Shown piece after piece: positions 18,588 to 28,679 of a stretch of DNA of 64,000 nt. Both the position numbers and the translations under genes were made by a program. The stretch is from Nocardia spumae. GTDB lineage: Bacteria > Actinomycetota > Actinomycetes > Mycobacteriales > Mycobacteriaceae. Position 1 is the stretch's first letter. Each line of letters opens with the position of its first letter. Where the stretch lies: assembly GCF_020733635.1 (NCBI RefSeq), contig NZ_JAJFZL010000001.1, forward strand, positions 1,798,001 to 1,862,000, read 5' to 3'. The notes beneath the pieces were generated by a model, which was given only the letters and a program-made list of their open reading frames with translations, had not been told where the DNA came from and made no database searches.

Positions 18588-18764
18588 GCGACAATCGCGT
18601 AGCGGCTCGCGGTGCCGACCGGGTGCGGGTGTCCCGCGTGTCGCGGTGGCACGGTGAGCGACAATCGCGTAGCGGCTCGCGGTGCCGACCGGGTGCGGGT
18701 GTCCCGCGTGTCGCGGTGGCACGGTGAGCGACAATCGCGTAGCGGCTCGCGGTGCCGACCGGAG
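18579..18764. repeat. 70-bp direct repeat, about 2.6 copies, between alkB and rubA
   Basis: The string ACGGTGAGCGACAATCGCGT begins at 18581, 18651 and 18721, a period of 70 bases. The first two units are complete and identical through the TCGCGGTGGC junction; the third runs only to CCGACCGG at 18761. The first copy includes the stop codon of alkB. As 70 is not a multiple of three, the repeat shifts frame, and it is tolerated here because it is intercistronic. Each copy has a GTG, of which the one at 18654 is in frame with rubA. Confidence 0.95.
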
Positions 18765-18776
18765 GCAGGAGAGGTG

Positions 18777-18941
18777 ATGAGCGTTTTTCGTTGTCCCGTC
18801 TGTGACTACGAGTACGACGAGGTGAAAGGTGCTCCTCGCGAGGGGTTTCCGGCGGGGACGCCCTGGGGCGAGGTACCCGACGACTGGTGCTGTCCGGACT
18901 GCGGAGTGCGGGAGAAGATCGATTTCGAGGAGGCGCGGTGA
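18777..18941 (+). CDS. rubA: Rubredoxin (AlkG1-like)
   Basis: This 54-residue rubredoxin has one Fe(Cys)4 site formed by [12 protein letters not shown] and [10 protein letters not shown]. The core [15 protein letters not shown] is typical. The first pair reads CPVCDY rather than CxxCG, as in the first rubredoxin of rhodococcal alk operons. Its partner at 18938 is the likelier direct donor to AlkB. The ATG at 18777 follows AGGAGAGG. The frame stays open upstream through the repeat to 18612, but I take that as untranslated. The stop overlaps rubB (GTGA). Confidence 0.92.
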   Translation: MSVFRCPVCDYEYDEVKGAPREGFPAGTPWGEVPDDWCCPDCGVREKIDFEEAR

Positions 18942-19123
18942 GTGGCGGGTTCCGGATTTTCCAATGCATCCAGTGCGGGTTCGAGTACGACGAGGAGCAG
19001 GGCTGGCCGGATGAGGGTATCGCCCCCGGCACGCGCTGGGAGGACATCCCCGACGACTGGACCTGTCCGGACTGCGGTGCGGCCAAGGCCGACTTCTTCA
19101 TGGTCGAGATCGAGCGTTCGTGA
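18938..19123 (+). CDS. rubB: Rubredoxin (AlkG2-like electron donor to AlkB)
   Basis: This 61-residue rubredoxin has cysteine pairs [12 protein letters not shown] and [13 protein letters not shown] around [15 protein letters not shown]. It fits the AlkG2 type, which passes electrons from rubredoxin reductase to the alkane hydroxylase. The GTG start at 18938 overlaps the rubA stop by four bases. It is followed within a few bases by the TetR gene, giving the order alkB-rubA-rubB-tetR seen in rhodococci and mycobacteria. No rubredoxin reductase gene is in the window, so that protein must come from elsewhere. Confidence 0.93.
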   Translation: MSGGFRIFQCIQCGFEYDEEQGWPDEGIAPGTRWEDIPDDWTCPDCGAAKADFFMVEIERS

Positions 19124-19165
19124 GTCGCTTTGACTGCGGAATCGGCCCGTGACACCGTCACGGGT

Positions 19166-19786
19166 ATGCCGCGTAACGGAGCCCGGGTCCCGTATCAGGA
19201 GGCGGCGCGCACCCTGTTGCGCACCTCGGTGCTCGACGCGATGCGCGAGCTGCTCACCGAGCGGGACTGGGCCAAGATCACCCTCGGGGATATCGCGACG
19301 CGGGCCGGGGTGAGCCGGCAGACGCTCTACAACGAATTCGGGTCCCGGACGGGGCTCGCGCAGGCGTATGCGCTGCGGCTGGCCGACCAGCTGGTGGACC
19401 ATGTCGGCACGGCGATCGACGATAACGTCGGGGACGCGCGCGCGGGCTTCCGCGAAGGGCTGGCAAATTTCATTCTCGACAGCGCCGCCGATCCGCTGGT
19501 GCAGTCGCTGGTTGTCGGAGAGGCGAAACTGGACCTGCTCCGGTTGATCACGCTCGACGCCGGCCCGATCATCGAACATGCCGCCGAGCGGTTGGGTGGC
19601 GCGTTCGAACGGAGCTGGGTCGGCGCCTCATCGTCGCAGGCAGATGTGCTGGCGCATGCGCTGGTGCGGATCGCGATCAGCTATATCCCGACCCCGGCCG
19701 CGGTGCACCGCGACGCTCCGGAGGAGTTGAGCAGGCTGCTGTCGCCGTATGTGGAGGCGATCGTCGCCGCATCGGAGCATCGTTGA
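19166..19786 (+). CDS. TetR family regulator of the alk operon (AlkU-like)
   Basis: This 206-residue TetR repressor has an N-terminal DNA-binding domain at about residues 15-62, with ITLGDIATRAGVSRQTLYNEFGSRTGLAQAYALRL; the GVSRQTLYNEFG recognition helix is very typical of AlkU-like proteins. The C-terminal domain probably binds an alkane oxidation product. The ATG at 19166 starts just before PRNGARVPYQEAARTLL; a TTG at 19130 would add twelve residues. Its position directly behind the rubredoxins, and before a second alkB, implies control of both monooxygenase genes. Its operator was not identified. Confidence 0.88.
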   Translation: MPRNGARVPYQEAARTLLRTSVLDAMRELLTERDWAKITLGDIATRAGVSRQTLYNEFGSRTGLAQAYALRLADQLVDHVGTAIDDNVGDARAGFREGLANFILDSAADPLVQSLVVGEAKLDLLRLITLDAGPIIEHAAERLGGAFERSWVGASSSQADVLAHALVRIAISYIPTPAAVHRDAPEELSRLLSPYVEAIVAASEHR

Positions 19787-20095
19787 ATCGGAGTCCAATC
19801 GCATTGTGGCGTATAACGATTGAGCCGCCACGCGATTTCGGATGCTGATCATCCGCCGGGCCGGGCGGGGTGGGGCGAGCCGGGGTGTCGCAGGCGGGTC
19901 GACCGCGCGAATCACCCTCGATCGTCGTGATAGCTGATGATGTGCCGGGGGGTGCGTCGCGGCTGAGCGGCACGGGATTGCGGCCTCGCCGGATGTAACG
20001 GTCACCACCTTTGGCAAGATCCACCCTGCGTAACGCCCGTAGAGTCGCTACATATTTATCTGGCAGTAGTCCAGTTCGTTTCCCGTGGAGCTTGC
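19787..20095. other. 309-base gap before the second alkB
   Basis: No gene is supported here. A short AT-rich stretch, TACATATTTATC near 20050-20061, could be the -10 region of a separate promoter for the second alkB. I found no strong hairpin that would end the tetR transcript. Confidence 0.35.
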
Positions 20096-21253
20096 GTGCA
20101 ATCGGTCGGCAAACAGGCGGTTTCGCCTGATCCCAAACGGCACTTGTGGATGTTGGGATTGATCGCGCCCGGCTGTGCCCTACTCCCGTCGCAGTTGGTC
20201 GCGCGGACGGGTATCGAGGTGTTCTGGTGGCTCGGGCCGATCATCGTGCTGATCCTGATTCCGGTCCTCGACTGGTTCGTCGGCGAGGACGGCACCAATC
20301 CGCGCGACGAGGACTACGAGCGGCTCTCGCACGACCGGTACTACCGCTGGTGCACCTACCTCTTCCTGCCGATCCAGCTGGCCGGGCTGATCATCGCCGC
20401 CTATCTGTGGGCCGATGACGGGCTCGGCATCGTGGACAAGGTGGGATTGGCCACCACGCTCGGATTGGTCAGCGGTATCGGGATCAACGCCGCGCACGAA
20501 CTCGGCCATCGGGTCGAGCGCTTGGAGCGCTGGCTGGCCAAACTGGCCCTGGCGCAGTCCGGATATGGGCACTTCTACGTTGAGCACAACAAGGGTCATC
20601 ACGCCCGGGTGGCCACCCCGGAGGATCCGGCCAGTGCCCGGCTGGGCGAGTCGTTGTGGATGTTCCTGCCGCGGAGCATCGTCGGCGGCTTCCGTTCCGC
20701 GATCCGTCTCGAACGCGATCGGCTGGACCGGAAGGGCTTGGGCTGGTGGAACATTCGCAACAACATCCTGCAGGGCTGGTCGATGACGCTGGTGCTCTAC
20801 GGCGCCCTGGTGCTGTTGTTCGGCCCCGCCGTCCTGCCGTATCTGGTGTTGCAGGCGGTGATCGGTTTCGGGTTGCTGGAGACGGTCAACTACGTCGAGC
20901 ACTACGGCCTGCTGCGCCGGCGGCTGCCCGGCGGGCGGTGGGCTCGCTGCTCCCCGGCCGACAGCTGGAACTCGGATCGCCTGGTCACCAACATCTTCTT
21001 GTTCCACCTGCAGCGGCACAGTGACCACCACGCCAATCCGGGGCGGCGCTACCAGACTCTGCGCAGCACCGAGGAGGCGCCGCAACTGCCCGCCGGCTAC
21101 GCGACCATGATCCTGCTGGCCACCGTGCCGCCGTTGTGGCGCCGGGTCATGGATCCGAAGGTGCGCGCACACTATGCCGGCGATCTGACCCGCGCCAATA
21201 TCGCCCCGCGCAAGCGGGAGCGCATTCTGGCTGCCTACGGTCTGGCGGGATAG
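20096..21253 (+). CDS. alkB: Alkane 1-monooxygenase AlkB (second copy)
   Basis: This 385-residue paralogue of the first AlkB shares nearly the same blocks: AAHELGHRVERLERWLAKLALAQ, VEHNKGHHARVATPEDPASARLGES, TVNYVEHYGLLRRR and FHLQRHSDHHANPGRRYQTL. All the di-iron histidines are present. The GTG start at 20096 has GGAG five bases upstream and a shorter N-terminus than the first copy. It has no rubredoxins of its own, so it must share those at 18.8-19.1 kb. Two AlkB proteins side by side usually differ in chain-length preference, which cannot be read from sequence. It sits upstream of ahcY, which is functionally unrelated. Confidence 0.93.
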   Translation: MQSVGKQAVSPDPKRHLWMLGLIAPGCALLPSQLVARTGIEVFWWLGPIIVLILIPVLDWFVGEDGTNPRDEDYERLSHDRYYRWCTYLFLPIQLAGLIIAAYLWADDGLGIVDKVGLATTLGLVSGIGINAAHELGHRVERLERWLAKLALAQSGYGHFYVEHNKGHHARVATPEDPASARLGESLWMFLPRSIVGGFRSAIRLERDRLDRKGLGWWNIRNNILQGWSMTLVLYGALVLLFGPAVLPYLVLQAVIGFGLLETVNYVEHYGLLRRRLPGGRWARCSPADSWNSDRLVTNIFLFHLQRHSDHHANPGRRYQTLRSTEEAPQLPAGYATMILLATVPPLWRRVMDPKVRAHYAGDLTRANIAPRKRERILAAYGLAG

Positions 21254-21426
21254 CGCGATCTGCCGGACTACTCGATTCGCGGCGTCGCATCACCCCGGAA
21301 CGCACGTTGTTTCGCAGCGGTATTCGATACGGCCGATCGCGGCGCCACGTCGGCGCACACCGCGTGCGCCGGAGAGGCTAGCCTGAATTGTCGTACCGAC
21401 ATCCACCGAGAGGCTGATCCAGGCGC

Positions 21427-22911
<1,485 letters not shown>

Positions 22912-22927
22912 GCGGTATCGAGCCGTT

Positions 22928-22958
22928 GTCCCGCCGAACCTTCCGAGGTCGGCGGGAC
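22928..22958 (+). terminator. Terminator hairpin after ahcY
   Basis: The ten-base arms GTCCCGCCGA (22928-22937) and TCGGCGGGAC (22949-22958) are extended inward by CCT/AGG after one unpaired base. The hairpin starts 17 bases after the ahcY stop. It has no T tract. Confidence 0.65.
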
Positions 22959-22995
22959 GCCTTCGCCGCTGTGAGGGACGCTCGCCGGCGCCTCG

Positions 22996-23238
22996 TCAGA
23001 GCTGGCAGGTCGGGCTGGGGTGCAGGAGCCAGCACAGAATCGAGCCCGGTTCGTTCGATCCACTCGCTGAACCCGAACCGAGCGGACCGCCGGAATCGGC
23101 GATCCGGCCGGGGGTCGCGGCCGAGGTGGTGACCGTGGCGGGCTCGAGGGACAGCGGCGCGGCCGTCGCGGCGCCGACGCCCAGCGCACCGATCGCGAGA
23201 GTCACTGCGACGGTGGGTAATACGCGGGTGATGATCAT
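22996..23238 (-). CDS. Small secreted protein of unknown function
   Basis: This 80-residue protein has a clear Sec signal peptide (MIITRVLPTVAVTLAIGALG followed by VGAATA) with cleavage expected after ATAA. The mature part is Ser/Gly/Pro-rich and ends in CWLLHPSPTCQL, where two cysteines nine residues apart could form a disulfide. The ATG at 23238 follows CAGGAAGG, a good ribosome-binding site, which supports a real gene. It is divergent from tmk. No family is recognised. Confidence 0.7.
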   Translation of the reverse strand: MIITRVLPTVAVTLAIGALGVGAATAAPLSLEPATVTTSAATPGRIADSGGPLGSGSASGSNEPGSILCWLLHPSPTCQL

Positions 23239-23399
23239 GATTGCCTTCCTGTGTTCGAGACGCTTCGAGGATCGCGCCCGGCGGCGCGGCCGTTAACAGG
23301 GGGCGGGCCGGCGCTCCGATTCTGTGGAAAATCGAGATTTCGGACGACGCGCTCAGGCGCGTCGAACAGCGCGCTGGGCAGCCCTGTAGCCTGCACGTT

Positions 23400-24047
23400 A
23401 TGGGTGCACTCATCGCAGTGGAGGGCCTCGACGGCGCGGGTAAGCGGACATTGATCGACGCCGTCGTCGCGGAGCTGCGCGGCCGGGGACAGCGGGTGGG
23501 GACACTGGCCTTTCCGCGCTACGGCCGCTCGGTGCACGCGGATCTGGCAGCCGAGGCGCTGCGCGGCCGCCACGGCGATGTGGCCGTCTCGGTGAACGCG
23601 ATGGCCCTGCTGTTCGCGCTGGATCGCGCCGACGCCCGGGACGAGTTGTCGAAACTGTTGGCGGACAACGACATCGTGCTGCTGGATCGCTACGTGGCGT
23701 CCAACGCCGCCTACAGCGCGGCGCGGGTGGGCGAGGATGCCGACGGTGAAATGGTGTCGTGGGTGGCGGAATTGGAGTTCGCCCGCTTCGAGCTCCCGGT
23801 GCCCGACATTCAGGTCCTGCTCGATATTCCCACCGAACTGGCCGCCGAACGCGCCCGCCGCCGAGGCGAACTCGACACGTCCAGGGCGTTGGATGCCTAC
23901 GAACGCGATATATCGCTGCAGGAACGCACCGGGGCGGTCTATCGTGTGTTGGCCGAATCGCAGTGGCACGGCCCCTGGTGGGTCCATGCGCCGCAGGACG
24001 ATCCAGCCCGACTCACCGCTCGACTATCGGAAATGACTGGCCGATAG
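23400..24047 (+). CDS. tmk: Thymidylate kinase
   Basis: This dTMP kinase makes dTDP for DNA synthesis. The 215 residues start with the P-loop IAVEGLDGAGKRTLIDAVV. They then have FPRYGRS (substrate-binding Arg), ALLFALDRADAR, the LLDRYVASNAAYSAAR signature with the DR pair, and a lid region RRRGELDTSRALDAYERD. The ATG at 23400 has no clear ribosome-binding site and may be read from a leaderless mRNA, which is common in this order. It precedes mtrA, the same order as in mycobacteria. Confidence 0.93.
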   Translation: MGALIAVEGLDGAGKRTLIDAVVAELRGRGQRVGTLAFPRYGRSVHADLAAEALRGRHGDVAVSVNAMALLFALDRADARDELSKLLADNDIVLLDRYVASNAAYSAARVGEDADGEMVSWVAELEFARFELPVPDIQVLLDIPTELAAERARRRGELDTSRALDAYERDISLQERTGAVYRVLAESQWHGPWWVHAPQDDPARLTARLSEMTGR

Positions 24048-24126
24048 GGTGGGATGTGCGTCGGTAATGTAACCAGTGTTGGCGTGGTTGCCCGTTCCGA
24101 GCCGGAGAGATGACAACATAGTAGTT

Positions 24127-24805
24127 ATGAAGCCGAAGATTCTGGTCGTCGACGACGATATGGCGCTCGCGGAGATGCTCACGATCGTCTTGCGCGGCGA
24201 GGGTTTCGACCCCCATGTCGTCGGTGACGGCACGCAGGCGCTCACCGCGGTCCGAGAGCTACGCCCGGACCTGGTGTTGCTCGACCTCATGCTTCCGGGC
24301 ATGAACGGCATCGATGTATGCCGGGTGCTGCGCGCCGATTCCGGTGTGCCGATCGTGATGTTGACGGCCAAGACCGGACACGGTCGATGTCGTTCTGGGC
24401 TTGGAGTCGGGCGCCGACGATTACATCGTCAAACCCTTCAAGCCCAAGGAGCTGGTCGCTCGGGTGCGGGCGCGGTTGCGCCGGACCGATGACGAGCCGG
24501 CCGAACTGCTGTCGATCGCCGACATCGTCATCGACGTACCGGCCCACAAGGTGACCCGCAGCGGTCAGCAGATCTCGCTGACTCCGCTCGAGTTCGACCT
24601 GCTGGTGGCCCTGGCCCGCAAGCCGCGTCAGGTGTTCACCCGTGAGGTCCTGCTCGAGCAGGTGTGGGGTTACCGGCACGCGGCCGACACCCGCCTGGTG
24701 AACGTGCATGTGCAGCGACTGCGGGCCAAGGTCGAGAAGGACCCGGAGAACCCCGAGATCGTGCTGACCGTCCGCGGTGTCGGATACAAGGCCGGACCGC
24801 CGTGA
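24127..24805 (+). pseudogene. mtrA: Response regulator MtrA, interrupted by a one-base frameshift
   Basis: MtrA is the OmpR-type regulator of the MtrAB system that controls cell-wall hydrolases and chromosome replication. From the ATG at 24127 the receiver domain reads normally (VVDDDMALAEML, phosphoacceptor Asp53 in DLMLPGMNG, IVMLTAKT). At about 24376 one extra G breaks the frame; the shifted frame ends at 24492 after 121 codons. The rest resumes in another frame from GLESGADDYIVKPFKPKEL to the winged helix (TPLEFDLLVALARKPRQVF, VLLEQVWGYRH) and the normal end [11 protein letters not shown] at 24805. Removing one G from CCGGAC restores an unbroken 225-residue protein. The rest is so well conserved that a sequencing or assembly error is more likely than real loss. 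Confidence 0.9.
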
Positions 24806-24830
24806 TCGAACGCCTCGGCGAGGCACAGCC

Positions 24831-26777
24831 GTGATCGCTGGCTCCAGGAACCGCCTCGAGCGGTGGCTGGCAGCTGTGGTGGCCTGGTTCAAATCCGTCG
24901 GAGAATCGCTGGGCCACATGTGGCGACGGTCGCTGCAGCTCCGCGTGGTGGTATCCACGCTGACGCTGTCGCTGATCGTCATCACGATTCTCGGTGTCGT
25001 GCTGACCAGCCAGATCACCGATCGCCTCCTGGACGCGAAAGTCAATGCGGCCGTTGAGGAGATGGGGCGTGCCCGCAATACGGTCGAGGCACAGCTGACG
25101 GGTGCCTCGGATTCGAGGACCCAGGCCGCCCGGCTGCAGGATGCGGTGAGCGCGCTGTCGGCTTCCTCGGTCGCCGGTGGTGGTTCGTCCGCCACGGGCG
25201 GGGCCGGAACCTACAGTGTGGCGCTGGCGATGGTCGGCAACGGCCAGCAGGAGGTGACCGCCGGGCCGATGCTGGAGGTGCCCGCCGAACTGCGCCGGTT
25301 CGTCCAGCAGAACCAGGTCAGCTACCAGTTCGCGACGGCCGCCGGCGTGGACGGCTACCACGGACCGGTGCTGATCATCGGCAGCCCGAGCACCGAGGTG
25401 CCGACGCTCGAGGTCTACCTGATCTTCCCGCTCAACAACGAGCAGCGCAGTCTGAGCCTGATGCGCGGCACCATGCTGATCGGCGGCATCGTGCTGCTGG
25501 TGCTCCTGGCGGCGATCACCGCGCTCGTGACCCGGCAGGTCGTGCTGCCGATCCGCTCGGCGGCGCGCATCGCCAGCCGGTTCGCCGATGGGCGGCTCAA
25601 GGAGCGCATGCTGGTCCGAGGTGAGGACGATATGGCCAGACTCGCCATGTCGTTCAACGAGATGGCCGAGAGTCTGTCGAATCAGATCACCCAGCTCGAG
25701 GAATTCGGCAATCTGCAACGCCGGTTCACCTCCGATGTCAGCCACGAATTGCGGACACCGCTGACCACCGTGCGGATGGCCGCCGATCTGATTCACGGTT
25801 CCAGCGACGAACTCGATCCGGCGCTGGCCCGCAGTGCGGAACTGCTGGTCACCGAGCTGGATCGATTCGAGGGACTGCTCAACGATCTGCTCGAGATCAG
25901 CCGCCACGACGCGGGTGTGGCCGAATTGCAGGTCGAATCGCTGGATGTGCGCATGTGCGCCCGGGCGGCGGTGTCCACGGTGCGGCATCTGGCCAAGGAA
26001 TCCAGCTGTGAACTGATCGTGGATCTGCCGGAGGAGCCGTTGGTCGCCGAGGTCGATCCACGGCGGGTGGAGCGGGTGCTGCGCAATCTGCTCGCCAACG
26101 CCATCGACCACAGCGAGGGCAAGCCGGTGCTGATCCGGATGCGCGGCGACTCCGATGCCAACGCGGTCTCGATGGTGGTTCGTGATCAGGGTGTCGGCCT
26201 GCGGCCCGGTGAGGAGAAATTGGTCTTCAACCGGTTCTGGCGTTCGGATCCGTCCCGGATGCGGCGTTCGGGCGGTACGGGTCTGGGCCTGTCGATCAGC
26301 GTCGAGGACGCGAATCTGCACGACGGCCGCCTCGAGGCCTGGGGTGAGCCCGGCGCGGGTGCGAGCTTCCGGCTGACCTTGCCGCTGGTACGTGGACGCA
26401 AGCTCGGTCCCAGTCCGCTGTCGCTGGAGCCGCCCAAACGCCGGTTGGCCGATACGCCGGCCGAACCGGCCGGTGAACGGGAGCCGGAGGCCACGGGCCC
26501 AGGGGAGCCGGAGGCCACGGGCCCAGGGGAGCCGGAGAACTCGGGCACACAGGAGTCGGGCCTCTCGGAGAGCTCCGCGAGGCCCGGTACCGTCGATGCC
26601 GAAGCCGATGCCGAGACGCCGTCCGGTACGACGCCGGAGGCGGCGGAGCCGTCCGGCCATCCGGAGTCGTCGGATGGCGGCGCGTCGTCGTCCGCGCCCG
26701 CACCGGCCGGGACGAGTGACGCTGCCGAGAGCGCGACGGATGCCGCGCGTGCCGACAAAGAGGACATCAACCCATGA
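24831..26777 (+). CDS. mtrB: Sensor histidine kinase MtrB
   Basis: MtrB is the membrane sensor kinase of MtrA. From the GTG at 24831 it has 648 residues. These comprise a membrane segment (about 40-62), an extracytoplasmic domain, a second membrane segment near 220-242, a HAMP domain ([19 protein letters not shown]), the dimerisation helix with phospho-His305 in [13 protein letters not shown], and the ATP domain with [16 protein letters not shown] and GGTGLGLSI. After about residue 520 comes a long disordered acidic tail rich in Pro, Glu, Ser and Ala with a short tandem repeat, absent from the shorter M. tuberculosis protein. The stop overlaps lpqB by four bases. The kinase looks intact even though its partner gene is frameshifted. 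Confidence 0.95.
   Translation: MIAGSRNRLERWLAAVVAWFKSVGESLGHMWRRSLQLRVVVSTLTLSLIVITILGVVLTSQITDRLLDAKVNAAVEEMGRARNTVEAQLTGASDSRTQAARLQDAVSALSASSVAGGGSSATGGAGTYSVALAMVGNGQQEVTAGPMLEVPAELRRFVQQNQVSYQFATAAGVDGYHGPVLIIGSPSTEVPTLEVYLIFPLNNEQRSLSLMRGTMLIGGIVLLVLLAAITALVTRQVVLPIRSAARIASRFADGRLKERMLVRGEDDMARLAMSFNEMAESLSNQITQLEEFGNLQRRFTSDVSHELRTPLTTVRMAADLIHGSSDELDPALARSAELLVTELDRFEGLLNDLLEISRHDAGVAELQVESLDVRMCARAAVSTVRHLAKESSCELIVDLPEEPLVAEVDPRRVERVLRNLLANAIDHSEGKPVLIRMRGDSDANAVSMVVRDQGVGLRPGEEKLVFNRFWRSDPSRMRRSGGTGLGLSISVEDANLHDGRLEAWGEPGAGASFRLTLPLVRGRKLGPSPLSLEPPKRRLADTPAEPAGEREPEATGPGEPEATGPGEPENSGTQESGLSESSARPGTVDAEADAETPSGTTPEAAEPSGHPESSDGGASSSAPAPAGTSDAAESATDAARADKEDINP
26481..26537 (+). 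repeat. 24-bp tandem repeat in the mtrB tail
   Basis: Two identical 24-base units (26481-26504, 26505-26528) are followed by nine bases of a third. They encode EPEATGPG twice, then EPE. The repeat lies in the disordered C-terminal tail of MtrB, in frame. Confidence 0.9.
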
Positions 26778-28585
26778 ATCGCACCGGACTGGCAACGGTG
26801 ATCGGTGCGCTGTTCGGCTGCGCGCTGCTGATCACCGGTTGTGCCAATCTGCCGGATTCCTCCGCGCCCCAGGCGCTGGGCACCATCAGTCACGAGCCGA
26901 CGTCGACGGGTCCGCATCCACCGGTCAACGGGCGCGATCCGGATCTGCTGCTGCACGACTTCCTGCAGGCCACCGCGGATCCGGCCGACAACCATCGGAC
27001 CGCACGGCAGTATCTCACCTCGGATGCCTCGCAGAATTGGGACGACACCGCCCGGACCATCATCGTGGACAAGCCCGACACCCTGCGGGAGTCGAGGTCC
27101 GAGGACACGGCGACCTATCGGGTGCGGGCGCGAAAGCTCGGTGAGCTGGGCACCGATGGGTCGTTCCGGGCGCAGGACAACACCTACGAGACCCGAATCG
27201 AGATGACGAAGGTCGGCGACGAGTGGCGGATCAACCAGATGGAGCCGGGCGTCGTGGTCGACAGCACGGCCTTCTACAAGTCCTATCACCGGTATTCGCT
27301 GCATTTCGCCAACAGTCCCGGCACCATGATGGTTCCCGACCTGCGCTGGATCGCGGTCGGCAAGGATCAGCTCACGCAGCGGCTGATATCGCTGCTGGCC
27401 GACGGGCCGCGAGAGGGGCTGGCACCGGCCGTGCGCAATGTGCTGGCCGCGCCGGTGAGCCTGAGTTCGGACATCACCAAGGCCAACGGCGCGACCGATG
27501 GCGTCGGTGTCGGCCTCGGTGGTGTGCGGATGGATTTCTCCGGCGCCTCGGCACTCGATCAGCGCAGCAAGGAACTGCTGGCCGCGCAGGTCGTGCTGAC
27601 CCTTTCCGGTGCGGGCATTCTCGGTCCGTATGTCCTGCTGGGTGACGGTAAACCGCTCGACGACCGGTATGCCGGCACCGGCTGGTCGCTGGAAGACGTC
27701 ACCTCGATGAATCCCTCGGCGCGCACCGCCGACCGGGCCGGTCTGCACGCCTTGCGGGACGGCACGCTGGTCAAGGTGGAATCCACCAAGGGTGATATCG
27801 CCCCCACACCCGGATACTTCGGCACGGTGCACAATCTGCGCTCGGTCGGATTGTCCGAGGACGGGCAATTGGTGGCCGCGGTGGCCGACAGCGGTGAGCC
27901 CGCTCCCGCTCCGAAGCAGACTCTGGTGATCGGCAGCTACGACGGCGCGACCACCTTCTCGGTGGTCCAGGGCGATACCTTCACCCGGCCGTCGTGGACC
28001 TCCGACGGGGGCGCGGTGTGGACGGTGGTCGACGGCACCCGGGTGGTCCGGGTCGTGCACGATCGCGCTACCGGCAATGTCTCGATGCAGAACGTCGACA
28101 GTTCCTCCCTCACGGTGGCGGAGCCCAACAGCGCCGATTCCGTGCCGCGGCTGCCCATCACCGACCTTCGTATCTCGCGTGACGGCGCCCGTGCGGCGAT
28201 CATCGCCGGAGGCAAGGTGTACCAGGCGATCGTGGTGCCACATCCGGACGGTAAGTACTCGCTGACCGCACCGCAGCCGGTGGCGGTAGATTCCAGCACG
28301 ACGGCGGCGTCCATCGACTGGTCCACTCCCGACACGCTGGTCGTGGCGAGAGAAGGCGATGTGAACCCGGTGGACTCGGTATTCGTCGACGGTTCGGAGC
28401 TGATGGCGCTGTCCAGCCAGAACCTCACTCCGCCGGTGCGCGTGGTGAGTGCCGCGCCCGATACGCTCTACGCCGCGGATTCGCGGGCGGTGATGCAGCT
28501 GCAGTCCTCCGATCCGGCCACGGATCGATTCTGGCGCGAGGTGCCCGGGCTGGGTGCCAACGCCGTGCCGGTACTGCCGGGCTGA
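26774..28585 (+). CDS. lpqB: Lipoprotein LpqB, accessory to MtrAB
   Basis: LpqB is an extracytoplasmic lipoprotein that interacts with the MtrB sensor domain. The signal peptide ends in a lipobox LITGC with the lipidated Cys at residue 23. The rest of the 603 residues contains a GerMN-type domain in the N-terminal half ([21 protein letters not shown] lies within it) and a C-terminal beta-propeller-like region ([40 protein letters not shown]). The ATG overlaps the mtrB stop (ATGA), so the order mtrA-mtrB-lpqB and its coupling are conserved with mycobacteria. Length is normal for the family. Confidence 0.94.
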   Translation: MNRTGLATVIGALFGCALLITGCANLPDSSAPQALGTISHEPTSTGPHPPVNGRDPDLLLHDFLQATADPADNHRTARQYLTSDASQNWDDTARTIIVDKPDTLRESRSEDTATYRVRARKLGELGTDGSFRAQDNTYETRIEMTKVGDEWRINQMEPGVVVDSTAFYKSYHRYSLHFANSPGTMMVPDLRWIAVGKDQLTQRLISLLADGPREGLAPAVRNVLAAPVSLSSDITKANGATDGVGVGLGGVRMDFSGASALDQRSKELLAAQVVLTLSGAGILGPYVLLGDGKPLDDRYAGTGWSLEDVTSMNPSARTADRAGLHALRDGTLVKVESTKGDIAPTPGYFGTVHNLRSVGLSEDGQLVAAVADSGEPAPAPKQTLVIGSYDGATTFSVVQGDTFTRPSWTSDGGAVWTVVDGTRVVRVVHDRATGNVSMQNVDSSSLTVAEPNSADSVPRLPITDLRISRDGARAAIIAGGKVYQAIVVPHPDGKYSLTAPQPVAVDSSTTAASIDWSTPDTLVVAREGDVNPVDSVFVDGSELMALSSQNLTPPVRVVSAAPDTLYAADSRAVMQLQSSDPATDRFWREVPGLGANAVPVLPG

Positions 28586-28626
28586 GCGCGGACGCCGAGC
28601 GGAATTGCGCCCGGCGATCTCGGCAC

Positions 28627-28660
28627 CCACCGACAGCGCCGGAGACGGCCGTGTCGGTGG
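28627..28660 (+). terminator. Possible terminator between lpqB and the comF-like gene
   Basis: The nine-base arms CCACCGACA (28627-28635) and TGTCGGTGG (28652-28660) are separated by 16 bases. The hairpin lies 42 bases after the lpqB stop and 20 bases before the next start. There is no T tract, and read-through is possible. Confidence 0.45.
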
Positions 28661-28679
28661 CTTCGGCGACACTGGTGCG

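Noticed and set aside
10883..18764. CRISPR array suggested by repeats
   Set aside because: The repeat units are contiguous direct copies (72 bp and 70 bp) with no spacers between them, and no cas genes are present.
18612..18776. N-terminal extension of the first rubredoxin through the 70-bp repeat
   Set aside because: The rubredoxin fold starts at the ATG at 18777 with its own strong ribosome-binding site. The added residues are repeat-derived and absent from the family.
21254..21426. Possible SAH or SAM riboswitch before ahcY
   Set aside because: I could not find the conserved helices of any known SAH/SAM riboswitch class; the leader is short and GC-rich without an obvious pairing pattern.
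24371..24382. Programmed ribosomal frameshift in mtrA
   Set aside because: The local sequence (ACC GGA CAC) is not a slippery heptamer, no stimulatory hairpin is evident, and MtrA orthologues are read in one frame without shifting.
24636..26795. 719-codon open frame on the minus strand
   Set aside because: It is antisense to mtrA/mtrB. Arg/Gln/His-rich composition is typical of a shadow frame.
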